Assembly: GCA_002254385.1 (NCBI GenBank)
Contig: NJDO01000003.1
Location: 1 to 27,934 of the forward strand
DNA: 27,934 nucleotides
From: Thermoplasmatales archaeon ex4484_6
GTDB taxonomy: Archaea; Thermoplasmatota; Penumbrarchaeia; Penumbrarchaeales; Penumbrarchaeaceae
Direction of reading: 5' to 3'
Numbering within the stretch: the first letter of the stretch is position 1; every line of letters begins with the position of its first letter. Shown piece by piece: positions 8,234 through 15,347 of the stretch. Under the pieces are notes generated by a model. The model saw only the letters and a list, made by a program, of their open reading frames with translations. It did not search any database and was not told the origin of the DNA. The position numbers were made by a program, and so were the translations under genes.

Positions 8234-8716
8234 TCATTTCCTCCTCATCTCATCCCACCTGAATACCAGTTTCTCCTGCTCCCTGGTCTGTATTGAACCG
8301 GGCCTCCTCCTCCTGACGGTCGCGATGGCATCCCCGGCTCCCATTCCCTTCTCGACAAGGTACAGAGCCGCTATGGTCCCGGTCCTTCCGATCCCTGCCG
8401 CGCAGTGCACCATCACCGGCCGGGAGCTGCTGATTATGAAGTCGATTATCCTTGAAGCGTCATCCGATGTGGGCACGCCCATATCGGGAACGGGGAAGTG
8501 AACGCATTCGATGCCCGTGATCCGGGTCCATTCCACCGGCCATGGATATTCCGAGAGGTTCACGGCAGAACCGATACCTTCCTCATCTCTCAGATGAAGG
8601 AGATATTCCACTTCGACGGGATAGACCGAGGCGAGCAGTTCACCCTCGACTATCCAGTTGTACGGGACCATGCCGTATCGGGAGAACCTGATCATCCGCT
8701 CCTCCGAGAGGACCAT
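8234..8716 (-). CDS. Dual-specificity / tyrosine protein phosphatase
   Basis: This 160-residue cytoplasmic cysteine-dependent phosphatase has the active-site loop HCAAGIGRTG, with nucleophile Cys105 and phosphate-binding Arg111. The VPDMG segment near residues 76-80 is in the position of the general-acid loop, so Asp78 is the likely acid. Length and motifs match the small archaeal PTP/DSP enzymes that act on phosphotyrosine and phosphoserine/threonine. Its ATG shares one base with the stop of the upstream surface-protein gene (TGATG), and its own stop is one base from the start of the nucleotidyltransferase. The three are therefore one operon. A target in the long cytoplasmic tail of the surface protein is possible but is only an inference from the coupling. 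Confidence 0.88.
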   Translation of the reverse strand: MVLSEERMIRFSRYGMVPYNWIVEGELLASVYPVEVEYLLHLRDEEGIGSAVNLSEYPWPVEWTRITGIECVHFPVPDMGVPTSDDASRIIDFIISSSRPVMVHCAAGIGRTGTIAALYLVEKGMGAGDAIATVRRRRPGSIQTREQEKLVFRWDEMRRK

Positions 8717-11700
8717 CAGATCTCCTCCATCTCCTCGTACTCGTCCATTTCCTCCAATTCCTCGAACTCATCCACCTCGGACCAGTCCTCGATATCCTCG
8801 CCTTCCTTCACGCTTTCGCTTCCGGAAGATCCGAACCGGTCCCCCTTCTTCACGGATCCTTCAATGCCCCGGATGTCCCTGATCATCCTTTTTGGGGCTT
8901 TTCCTGCCTTCCTCTCGGGTCTGATATACCCCTCCCTTGCATGGGTGGAGGATCGTCCCGGTGCACGGACACCGGGCGGAGCCTCTGTCCGGACCCTCGT
9001 GTGCCGGGGAGCCCCGGCAGCCGGTGCGGCCGGAACCGCACCAATGGATATCTTATCGGGCTTTACCGGAAGCCTCCCCTTCAGGTCACCCTCTCTTTTC
9101 TCATTTCCCTTATCCTTGCCCTTCCTCAGCACAAGGAAAGCGGCCAGGGCTGCCACCACCACAAGTATCAGCACGATCAAGATGAAGATCCAGCCACTGC
9201 TTCCCCCTCCACCCTGATTCTTCGAGCTGCTTCCGGATATATCGAATTCGAACTCGAGGGTCTTCTCATTTCCCGCCTGGTCCGAGAATGTCAGATTCAC
9301 AACATGATGTCCCCTCTCCAGCTCCGTGAAGGTCATGGCTCCGGAATATGGATCGGTGGAGAAGGGCATCTCCTTGCCGTCCATTTCCAGCTTGACGGAA
9401 TCTATCCTTTCACCTTCCTCCAGGGTCCAGAATATGGATGCGGAATCTCCCTCCACCTCCGGAGATCCGCCTTCGGCAACCCTTGGTGGTGTCATATCCA
9501 GTATGAAGGAGAGAGAGTCGGAACCGCTCCATCCTCCCAGATCCCATACAGCAATGGTTATCGAATGCGGCCCTTCCTCCGCATCGAAGATGTGATACGT
9601 TGAATCAGTGGCAAGCGAGGTCGTAGTCCCGTCGATCGTGATATTCACTCTGCTTATGCCAACGGATTCTATCACTTCCCAGCTCACGAGACCGTTCCAT
9701 ATTGATACGTACTCTCCTATGGATGTCGTGAACCTTACCGTCGGCGGAGTCAGGTCCACGATGAATTCCTTCCGGACCGTTCTGACGTTCCCGGCATTGT
9801 CAGTGCATCTCAGGACAAGGACATGCGGCCCTTCCGACATCTGGATCTCCCTGGAAGTGGCGGATCCCAGTTCCACGGTCTTCTTCCCGTCAAGTGTGTA
9901 GTTGAAGAAGGCTATTCCGTTCAGATCGTACCCCTCCCACCTCATGGTGATGTAGGGTTCGGTGATCACACCTGATTCGGGGGAGAGCAGGTTCAGGTCC
10001 GGCAATGTGATGTCCACCACTATACTTATCGAGGTCTCGTCCATATTTCCGGCAAGGTCACGGGCCCTCAGAACGAACGTATGTTCTCCCTCCGCAAGGA
10101 TCACCGAAGTGGATGTCTGTTCGGTCCCTACGGCAATCTCCGAGCCGTCCACGATGAGATCGTAGCCTGCAAGACCCACCTCTTCGAGGGAGCCCCAACT
10201 TATCACGATTTCGGTCGCGTTCAGTATCTCCCCGTCATTGGGCCTGAGGAAATCGGGTTTCGGAGCGGTCCTGTCGATGATCACATACGTCGAGTCCGAG
10301 AACACGTTTCCCGCGGGGTCCTCCGCCCGGAGCATTATGTCATGCTCTCCCTCGCCGCTCAGTCGGAAATCGTACGAGGTCGCGTCCGGAGGGAGGTTGA
10401 TCGCCGACATATCGTCTATGAAGAGCTTGAGGATCGAAATGTCAAGTGAAGTAAGGTATTCCCACTTCAGTTCGTGGTCCATGCTCCTGCTTATCAGACC
10501 CCTTACGGGTGATGTGATATGAAGGGAGGTGTTGACGGATATGGAGAAGGAAATGGATGAACTGGCCGTATTTCCGGCCATATCCTCCACCTCCACAAGG
10601 AACGTGTGCGGTCCTTTTTCCAGGAATTCGGAATGGGAACTGCCCGCCAATTCCATGAGCGCACCTCCGTCGATCGAAACGGATGTGCGGCGGATGCCGG
10701 ACAGGTCCTCGACACTCCACATGAAATTCACGAGACCGTTGGATATGACCGATCCGTCGACGGGATACAGTATGGAGAGTTCGGGTTCGGAAGCATCAAC
10801 GGTGAAGCTCACGGTCCTGAGAATTCGGATCCCGTAATGGTCCGTGAAGTTCAGCAAATAGGTGTGCGCACCCTCGTCCAATGTCAGCATGTGGCCCGAA
10901 AAGGGGTCCTTCTCGATCCATGAACCCCCGTCAAGAGAGGTGGAAAGCGAGAGGGGGACGAATCCATCGATCATCTCCCATGCCACATCAACCTCCGATG
11001 TGGAGTAATAGCCATCCGGCAGAGGCGAGGTGACCACTACCGGCTCGCCGGGGGTCTCTATGACGAGATTCAGGGAGATGGCCTTTGTCAATCCCGCCAT
11101 ATCGACCGCACGGATGTCTATGTTGTACTGTCCCTGATTCAAGTAGAATCCTTGATGGTCCCTGTCCGTTATGTTCATCCATGGAGAGATGCCCTTCCTC
11201 ACCTGGACCATCTTCAATCCGGAAGTGTTGTCCCACGCTCTCCAGGTGATATTGACATATCTGTTGTCAAGGAACCGGTCCTGTGGTGTGAGGATCTCCA
11301 AACCGGGCGGAGAGAAGTCGTAGTACGGATTTGACAGGGGGAAGGGATCGGTGCCGCCGTTATTTGAAGTGAGCTGATAGTTCCTTGTGTCGGAGAAACC
11401 GTCGCTGTCATCATCCGTATTGTCCCAATCCTCCCAGTAGTTCCCCCGTGAATTGTCCGACCACCTGAACTGGGACCATGCATCCCTGGCCTGTGCTGTC
11501 AGTGCGGAATAGGTGGAGGATGAGCCGTGATTGAACCGAAAGATGTTGAGGTAGACATGGGAGGTCGAGGAGCCTCCCGCGGTCACCTCCACGGCGTGCC
11601 CCCCGCATCCCAGGAACCTGTTGTGGTGAACCCTCATGTATGCGATATAGGGATGTCCCGTCCACCAGTAGAAATATATCCCCCGCCCGGCGGTCCCGTT

Positions 11701-12621
11701 TATGAGGTTGTACTCGAACGTCAATGAAGACCAGGATTGGTAATTATTTAGAGGCGGGTTGTAGCTGTTCGGATGCTGCACGAATATGCCATCCCTTCCG
11801 CCGTAGATGGAATTGTTGGCTATCATGACCCTGTTGCAGTCGTAGAGGTGGACCACATCACTGCCGGAGGACCTTCCCGTGAGATTGTTGCCCTGGAAGT
11901 ACGAGAAATAACCCGAATAGAGATTCATGGTTCTCAGTTCGAATGTGTTGTTGGCAACATCCGAGGATCGGAAATAGTTCTGGGTGAAGTCCCTGATGGA
12001 TCCCCTGTTCCGTGTGATGTAGCTGTACGATGTGTGGTCGAGAAGGATGTCCATCCCGGGTGAGTCGAAGGTGTTGTTGTCCAGGAAAGAGTAGTATCCG
12101 TAATAGGAGTGGATTATGTTGCCGGAACCGGAGGGATTGGAGAAATTGCACCGGGTAATGGTGACCCTTATCGGGACATACATGTAAACATGGGTTGATC
12201 CCCCGATCACCGTGACGTTCTCGAGTGTCAGATACATGGAAACATAGTTCGCACCATTGTAATAGGACCTCAGATTGATGGCCGGAACGGAGGAGGGTGC
12301 GCGGACGGTTACGTTCCTTATCACCAGATGCTTTGTGGTATTCCTGACCGATATTGCCGATCTTCCAGAACTGCTGCAGTCGATGCTGATATCGGATATG
12401 ACATACGGGTCCGGCTGGGTTCCGGAACCGCTGTCCACCTGAGGATGGGATGCAAGCTCCGCATCCCCGTCAATGACTATGGGGCTTATCTGATCCAATG
12501 CATTGACCCCCCAATCATCGGATGACCGGCCCACTACATATACCCCCCCCGTCATCAGTGCGATGATGATGATAATGTTGATGATGATATGACCATCACC
12601 CCGTCCGAGTCTCCGCTTCAT
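8716..12621 (-). CDS. Surface protein: beta-helix, Ig-like repeats, TM and long cytoplasmic tail
   Basis: From the ATG at 12621 the protein has about 1301 residues. A basic start (MKRRLGRGDG) precedes a signal/anchor helix (HIIINIIIIIALMTGGVYVV). Roughly residues 45-400 look like a NosD/PbH1-type right-handed beta-helix, with many short strand-turn units (VIRNVTV, ITRCNF, FLDNNTF, MIANNSI). About seven Ig-like modules follow, recognisable by a recurring G-x-H ... D-x-AGN ending (GPHTFLVEVEDMAGN, GEHTFVLRARDLAGN). A glycine-serine linker leads to a transmembrane helix (WIFILIVLILVVVAALAAFL) and a cytoplasmic tail of about 135 residues that ends in an acidic stretch rich in glutamate. N-glycosylation sequons are frequent. 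An ATG at 12651 would add ten residues but lies directly against the TATA-like element, so I prefer 12621. It is the first gene of the operon with the phosphatase and nucleotidyltransferase. Confidence 0.82.
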   Translation of the reverse strand: MKRRLGRGDGHIIINIIIIIALMTGGVYVVGRSSDDWGVNALDQISPIVIDGDAELASHPQVDSGSGTQPDPYVISDISIDCSSSGRSAISVRNTTKHLVIRNVTVRAPSSVPAINLRSYYNGANYVSMYLTLENVTVIGGSTHVYMYVPIRVTITRCNFSNPSGSGNIIHSYYGYYSFLDNNTFDSPGMDILLDHTSYSYITRNRGSIRDFTQNYFRSSDVANNTFELRTMNLYSGYFSYFQGNNLTGRSSGSDVVHLYDCNRVMIANNSIYGGRDGIFVQHPNSYNPPLNNYQSWSSLTFEYNLINGTAGRGIYFYWWTGHPYIAYMRVHHNRFLGCGGHAVEVTAGGSSTSHVYLNIFRFNHGSSSTYSALTAQARDAWSQFRWSDNSRGNYWEDWDNTDDDSDGFSDTRNYQLTSNNGGTDPFPLSNPYYDFSPPGLEILTPQDRFLDNRYVNITWRAWDNTSGLKMVQVRKGISPWMNITDRDHQGFYLNQGQYNIDIRAVDMAGLTKAISLNLVIETPGEPVVVTSPLPDGYYSTSEVDVAWEMIDGFVPLSLSTSLDGGSWIEKDPFSGHMLTLDEGAHTYLLNFTDHYGIRILRTVSFTVDASEPELSILYPVDGSVISNGLVNFMWSVEDLSGIRRTSVSIDGGALMELAGSSHSEFLEKGPHTFLVEVEDMAGNTASSSISFSISVNTSLHITSPVRGLISRSMDHELKWEYLTSLDISILKLFIDDMSAINLPPDATSYDFRLSGEGEHDIMLRAEDPAGNVFSDSTYVIIDRTAPKPDFLRPNDGEILNATEIVISWGSLEEVGLAGYDLIVDGSEIAVGTEQTSTSVILAEGEHTFVLRARDLAGNMDETSISIVVDITLPDLNLLSPESGVITEPYITMRWEGYDLNGIAFFNYTLDGKKTVELGSATSREIQMSEGPHVLVLRCTDNAGNVRTVRKEFIVDLTPPTVRFTTSIGEYVSIWNGLVSWEVIESVGISRVNITIDGTTTSLATDSTYHIFDAEEGPHSITIAVWDLGGWSGSDSLSFILDMTPPRVAEGGSPEVEGDSASIFWTLEEGERIDSVKLEMDGKEMPFSTDPYSGAMTFTELERGHHVVNLTFSDQAGNEKTLEFEFDISGSSSKNQGGGGSSGWIFILIVLILVVVAALAAFLVLRKGKDKGNEKREGDLKGRLPVKPDKISIGAVPAAPAAGAPRHTRVRTEAPPGVRAPGRSSTHAREGYIRPERKAGKAPKRMIRDIRGIEGSVKKGDRFGSSGSESVKEGEDIEDWSEVDEFEELEEMDEYEEMEEI

Positions 12622-12633
12622 GGGATATCCCAT
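12620..12633. promoter_or_regulatory. Perfect 14-base palindrome over the surface-protein start codon
   Basis: ATGGGATATCCCAT is its own reverse complement. It includes part of the chosen start codon (12619-12621) and lies where transcription from the TATA-like element at 12653-12664 should begin. It could be an operator or an RNA element; no binding protein is known from this sequence. Confidence 0.35.
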
Positions 12634-12652
12634 CCCATTATCGACTGTCATC

Positions 12653-12664
12653 TATTATAATTTA
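12653..12664. promoter_or_regulatory. Shared TATA-like element for divergent genes
   Basis: TATTATAATTTA sits between the minus-strand surface-protein gene and the plus-strand radical SAM gene. It is 20-31 bases before the ATG at 12684 and 32-43 bases before the ATG at 12621. The AT-rich core can be read on both strands, so the two genes may share one element or have overlapping ones. Confidence 0.4.
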
Positions 12665-12683
12665 CACTCCGAGATTCACACTT

Positions 12684-13577
12684 ATGGACATTGAGAGGGG
12701 GAGAAATGTTAAGGTAGGAATGCCCGTTCCCGTCACGATGAAAAGGTCCCTGAAGGTCTTCCATCCCGGAGCTTCCTTCCCTTCCGTATCGGTTACCGGC
12801 CCCCACTGCTCCAGGTCCTGCGAGCACTGCAGCGGCAGGTACCTTCAGGGAATGCATGATGTATCCGGTCGGAACGCCCTGTATGAATTCGGCATCGACC
12901 TCAGCAACAGGGGGGGGAAAGGTCTGCTCGTTTCCGGCGGGTGCGGACCGGACGGGGGGGTTCCCATGAGCCCGCACATACTCCGGCAGATATCAAGGCT
13001 GAAAAAGGAAACGGACCTTGTTATCAACATGCACACGGGCCTGATAGATCCGGGGACGGCCGGGAGGATAGGTGCATCAGGGGTGGACATGGTTTCGTTT
13101 GATCTGATCGGGGACAATGAGACGATAAGACGGGTCCTTCACCTGGACAGAACGGTCGGTGATTTCGAAAGATCCTATTCGAATCTCAGGGAGGCCGGAT
13201 TGAGGGTCACACCGCATATTCTGTCCGGTTTCCACTACGGGAAAGAGAGGGGGGAGAGAAGGGCGGTTGACATCGCATCCCGGTTCGAACCCGAAAGGGC
13301 TGTCATGATAATTCTCATTCCCACACCGGGAACCCCAATGGAGAACGTTGCACCCATGAAGGATGGAAGGGTTCTCTCCATCGCACGTTACATGAGAGGC
13401 AGATTGAAAGGGGAGCTGTTCCTGGGATGCATGAGACCCAGAGGGAACTCCCCACTCGAGATAGCTCTGCTTGAAGCGGGTTTCAATGGCATCGTCCTCC
13501 CCTCAAGACGAACCATGGAATATATCGAGGAAAAGGGATACATTGTGGAGAAGCGCTATTCATGCTGCGCAGTCTGA
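12684..13577 (+). CDS. Radical SAM protein (biotin synthase-like, COG1856 type)
   Basis: This 297-residue protein carries the radical SAM cluster motif CSRSCEHC (Cys42, Cys46, Cys49; CX3CX2C), which binds a 4Fe-4S cluster and cleaves S-adenosylmethionine. The segment LLVSGGCGPDGGVPM that follows is typical of an archaeal group annotated as biotin-synthase homologues. Members of related archaeal groups have been linked to lipoyl synthesis, but I cannot assign that here. Additional cysteines in SGGCGPDGG, FLGCMRPRG and the C-terminal YSCCAV could hold an auxiliary cluster or act in catalysis. The ATG follows a TATA-like box by about 25 bases, so the transcript is probably leaderless. It is divergent from the surface-protein operon, and no lipoyl, biotin or glycine-cleavage gene is nearby. 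Confidence 0.8.
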   Translation: MDIERGRNVKVGMPVPVTMKRSLKVFHPGASFPSVSVTGPHCSRSCEHCSGRYLQGMHDVSGRNALYEFGIDLSNRGGKGLLVSGGCGPDGGVPMSPHILRQISRLKKETDLVINMHTGLIDPGTAGRIGASGVDMVSFDLIGDNETIRRVLHLDRTVGDFERSYSNLREAGLRVTPHILSGFHYGKERGERRAVDIASRFEPERAVMIILIPTPGTPMENVAPMKDGRVLSIARYMRGRLKGELFLGCMRPRGNSPLEIALLEAGFNGIVLPSRRTMEYIEEKGYIVEKRYSCCAV

Positions 13578-13736
13578 AGCGATCCCGGTCGGGTCATAAC
13601 AGTATCCTACCTTGTAACGGTGGAGCTCTTCTTTCACCATGATGGTGATGGTCCATTCCTTCACGGAAAGTCCCCATGTACGTGGAGGTCCGTTTTCGGG
13701 TGCTTATACGGGATCGACAATTACTTGGATTGTTTT

Positions 13737-13758
13737 AAGTATCTTCTCTTCGATACTT
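13737..13758. promoter_or_regulatory. Inverted repeat upstream of the two-TM membrane protein gene
   Basis: AAGTATC (13737-13743) and GATACTT (13752-13758) are perfect inverted copies with an 8-base spacer. The left arm overlaps a TATA-like tract (TTTTAAGTA, 13733-13741), which is suitably placed for a transcript with a leader of about 25 bases before the TTG start at 13791. It may be an operator or a 5' leader hairpin. The rest of the gap 13578-13790 shows no gene or RNA that I can support. Confidence 0.35.
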
Positions 13759-13790
13759 CCGACCGGGAATAAGAGACATACGGTGATGAT

Positions 13791-15272
13791 TTGAGATCTG
13801 TATCCCTCTACGACCCTAAAATATACTCGCTTCTGATGTTCCGGATGCCCGAGGCCTCCAGGGCGAAGGTACTTGATATCCTGAAGAAAAAGGCCCCTTC
13901 GATGGGCAGTGTGAAGATGGATATCAGCAGCAAGGAGGGATGGACGGTCATAGAGCTTCTTCTTGCCGCATCACCCTCTAAGAAGGACTTCTCGGATGTA
14001 TCACCGGAATTCCTGCAGAACAGGTATGATGAGATCTCCAGGGTCGCCAGGAAGATCGCCGACCTTCTCTCTCCCCTTCTCACCGATAAGGGAAAGATCT
14101 ACAGATACACCATCTTCTCGTGCGGTTCGAGGGACAACGTATGGCTGAAGACCTATTCGGACATGAGCTTCATGTACAAGGACAGCAAGGTGAAGGGGGG
14201 GGAGATACTTCAGACGAACATTTCCTATCTGAACCGACTTCTCAACGCCAAGGGGGAGGTGCTGGTCAATTCACTAAAACACGGCAAGGTGGGGGCCAAT
14301 CTCTACATACTCGGAAAGGTTGACCCCGGTGATGACTGGACCTTTCCAACCACGATGTTCCTGGAGCTCAACATCTCGGACGTGAGTGCACCCGCGGTGT
14401 ATGACGAGGGACCGATCTCGTTGGCGGATTCAACCCCTTACGGGACCTCCTCCGATCCCAGGAAGAGGCTTTACGAGACACGCCAGAACTACCTCATCAA
14501 CCTCATGGCGGTGAAATCCAAACTGATAGATGTATTCCTCCTGCAGTCCAGATACAGCGAGATGATGGGCTCCGATATCATGAAGGTGAAGAAGGAGGGG
14601 CAGGCTCTGAAAGGAGACATTTCCCGCCTTCAGAACGATATAAACGAACACATGAAGAGATACATCCCCAGGGAAACGGAGAAGAAGAAGGAGAAGAATT
14701 TCCTGGCAAAGGAGACCTTCGAGAAGGAAAAGGAACTGCTGACCAGAGCATCCGTCAGGTTCTCCCTGGTATCCGAGGTGGAGCATCAGATCATGAGGTA
14801 TTCGTCAGCCCTTGTCGTGATGGAAGGGCTCATGAAAGATGCCATAAAGAGTCTGTCCCTGGAATCCCACGGGGTAGCCATAGAGGGCGTGCCTTACTCC
14901 CTTGGAGAGATGACAATAAAGGATATGGAGAGGGAAAGACGGGGGCTCGATTCACTCATGGACGAACTCTCCCACTCGAGGGTCATCCTATCCTCCACGA
15001 TCGACGTTCTCAGGACGTTCATAGACACCAGGCAGAGAGAGGTCTCGGAGGATATGAGCCGTCTTATGAACCTCCTCTTTCTCGTATTCGCCTGCCTCAG
15101 CCTTGCCGATGCACTGGGAAATTTCGTTGTCATGGTGATCCAGGCAGGTTATCTTAGCGGCACCCCCTCGCTCGCCAGGGTTTATCAGTATGGATCCCTT
15201 GGACTGATCTTCACCCTGCTGCCTCTCCTGATCGCGGCCGTATTCCTCTACCTCTACTTCAAGAAGAGATGA
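13791..15272 (+). CDS. Coiled-coil membrane protein with two C-terminal TM helices, CorA-like layout
   Basis: This 493-residue protein has an alpha/beta-looking N-terminal half and a strongly charged coiled-coil region (about 245-330, with RETEKKKEKNFLAKETFEKE). A long helix follows (STIDVLRTFIDTRQREVSED) and then two membrane helices at about 426-450 and 469-490, ending YFKKR. The order of cytoplasmic domain, long helix, TM1, short loop, TM2 and basic end is that of CorA-type magnesium channels. Where CorA has GMN after TM1, this protein has LGN (442-444). It is either a very divergent CorA relative or an unrelated protein of similar shape. The start is uncertain: a TTG at 13791 follows GGTGAT, and the next in-frame ATG is at 13836. 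Confidence 0.6.
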   Translation: MRSVSLYDPKIYSLLMFRMPEASRAKVLDILKKKAPSMGSVKMDISSKEGWTVIELLLAASPSKKDFSDVSPEFLQNRYDEISRVARKIADLLSPLLTDKGKIYRYTIFSCGSRDNVWLKTYSDMSFMYKDSKVKGGEILQTNISYLNRLLNAKGEVLVNSLKHGKVGANLYILGKVDPGDDWTFPTTMFLELNISDVSAPAVYDEGPISLADSTPYGTSSDPRKRLYETRQNYLINLMAVKSKLIDVFLLQSRYSEMMGSDIMKVKKEGQALKGDISRLQNDINEHMKRYIPRETEKKKEKNFLAKETFEKEKELLTRASVRFSLVSEVEHQIMRYSSALVVMEGLMKDAIKSLSLESHGVAIEGVPYSLGEMTIKDMERERRGLDSLMDELSHSRVILSSTIDVLRTFIDTRQREVSEDMSRLMNLLFLVFACLSLADALGNFVVMVIQAGYLSGTPSLARVYQYGSLGLIFTLLPLLIAAVFLYLYFKKR

Positions 15273-15300
15273 TTTTCTTTCGGACACCCCAACCTCTCAA

Positions 15301-15308
15301 TTTAAAAA
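15301..15308 (+). promoter_or_regulatory. TATA-like box for the top6BA operon
   Basis: TTTAAAAA lies 40-47 bases before the top6B start. This leaves a leader of about 20 bases that carries the GGGGGAA ribosome binding site. A small T-rich tract after the preceding gene (TTTTCTTT, 15276-15283) may end its transcript. Confidence 0.45.
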
Positions 15309-15316
15309 CCGCGGTT
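15307..15316. promoter_or_regulatory. 10-base palindrome overlapping the top6B TATA box
   Basis: AACCGCGGTT is perfectly self-complementary and begins within the end of the TATA-like box TTTAAAAA. A protein bound between the TATA box and the start site would block initiation, so this is a plausible repressor site for the topoisomerase operon. It is also short enough to occur by chance. Confidence 0.35.
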
Positions 15317-15347
15317 CATACAATATCATCTCCATCGGGGGAACACA

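Noticed and set aside
12543..12550. Run of eight C (G on the coding strand) early in the surface-protein gene, a possible phase-variation tract
   Set aside because: Runs of seven or eight G also occur in the radical SAM gene (12910-12917, 12954-12960), the two-TM protein gene (near 14195-14202) and top6B (near 16573-16579), so they reflect GGG glycine codon use, not a contingency locus.
13578..13790. Small RNA or C/D-box guide in the 213-base gap
   Set aside because: GATGATGG-like strings occur, but no paired C and D boxes or stable fold could be made out.
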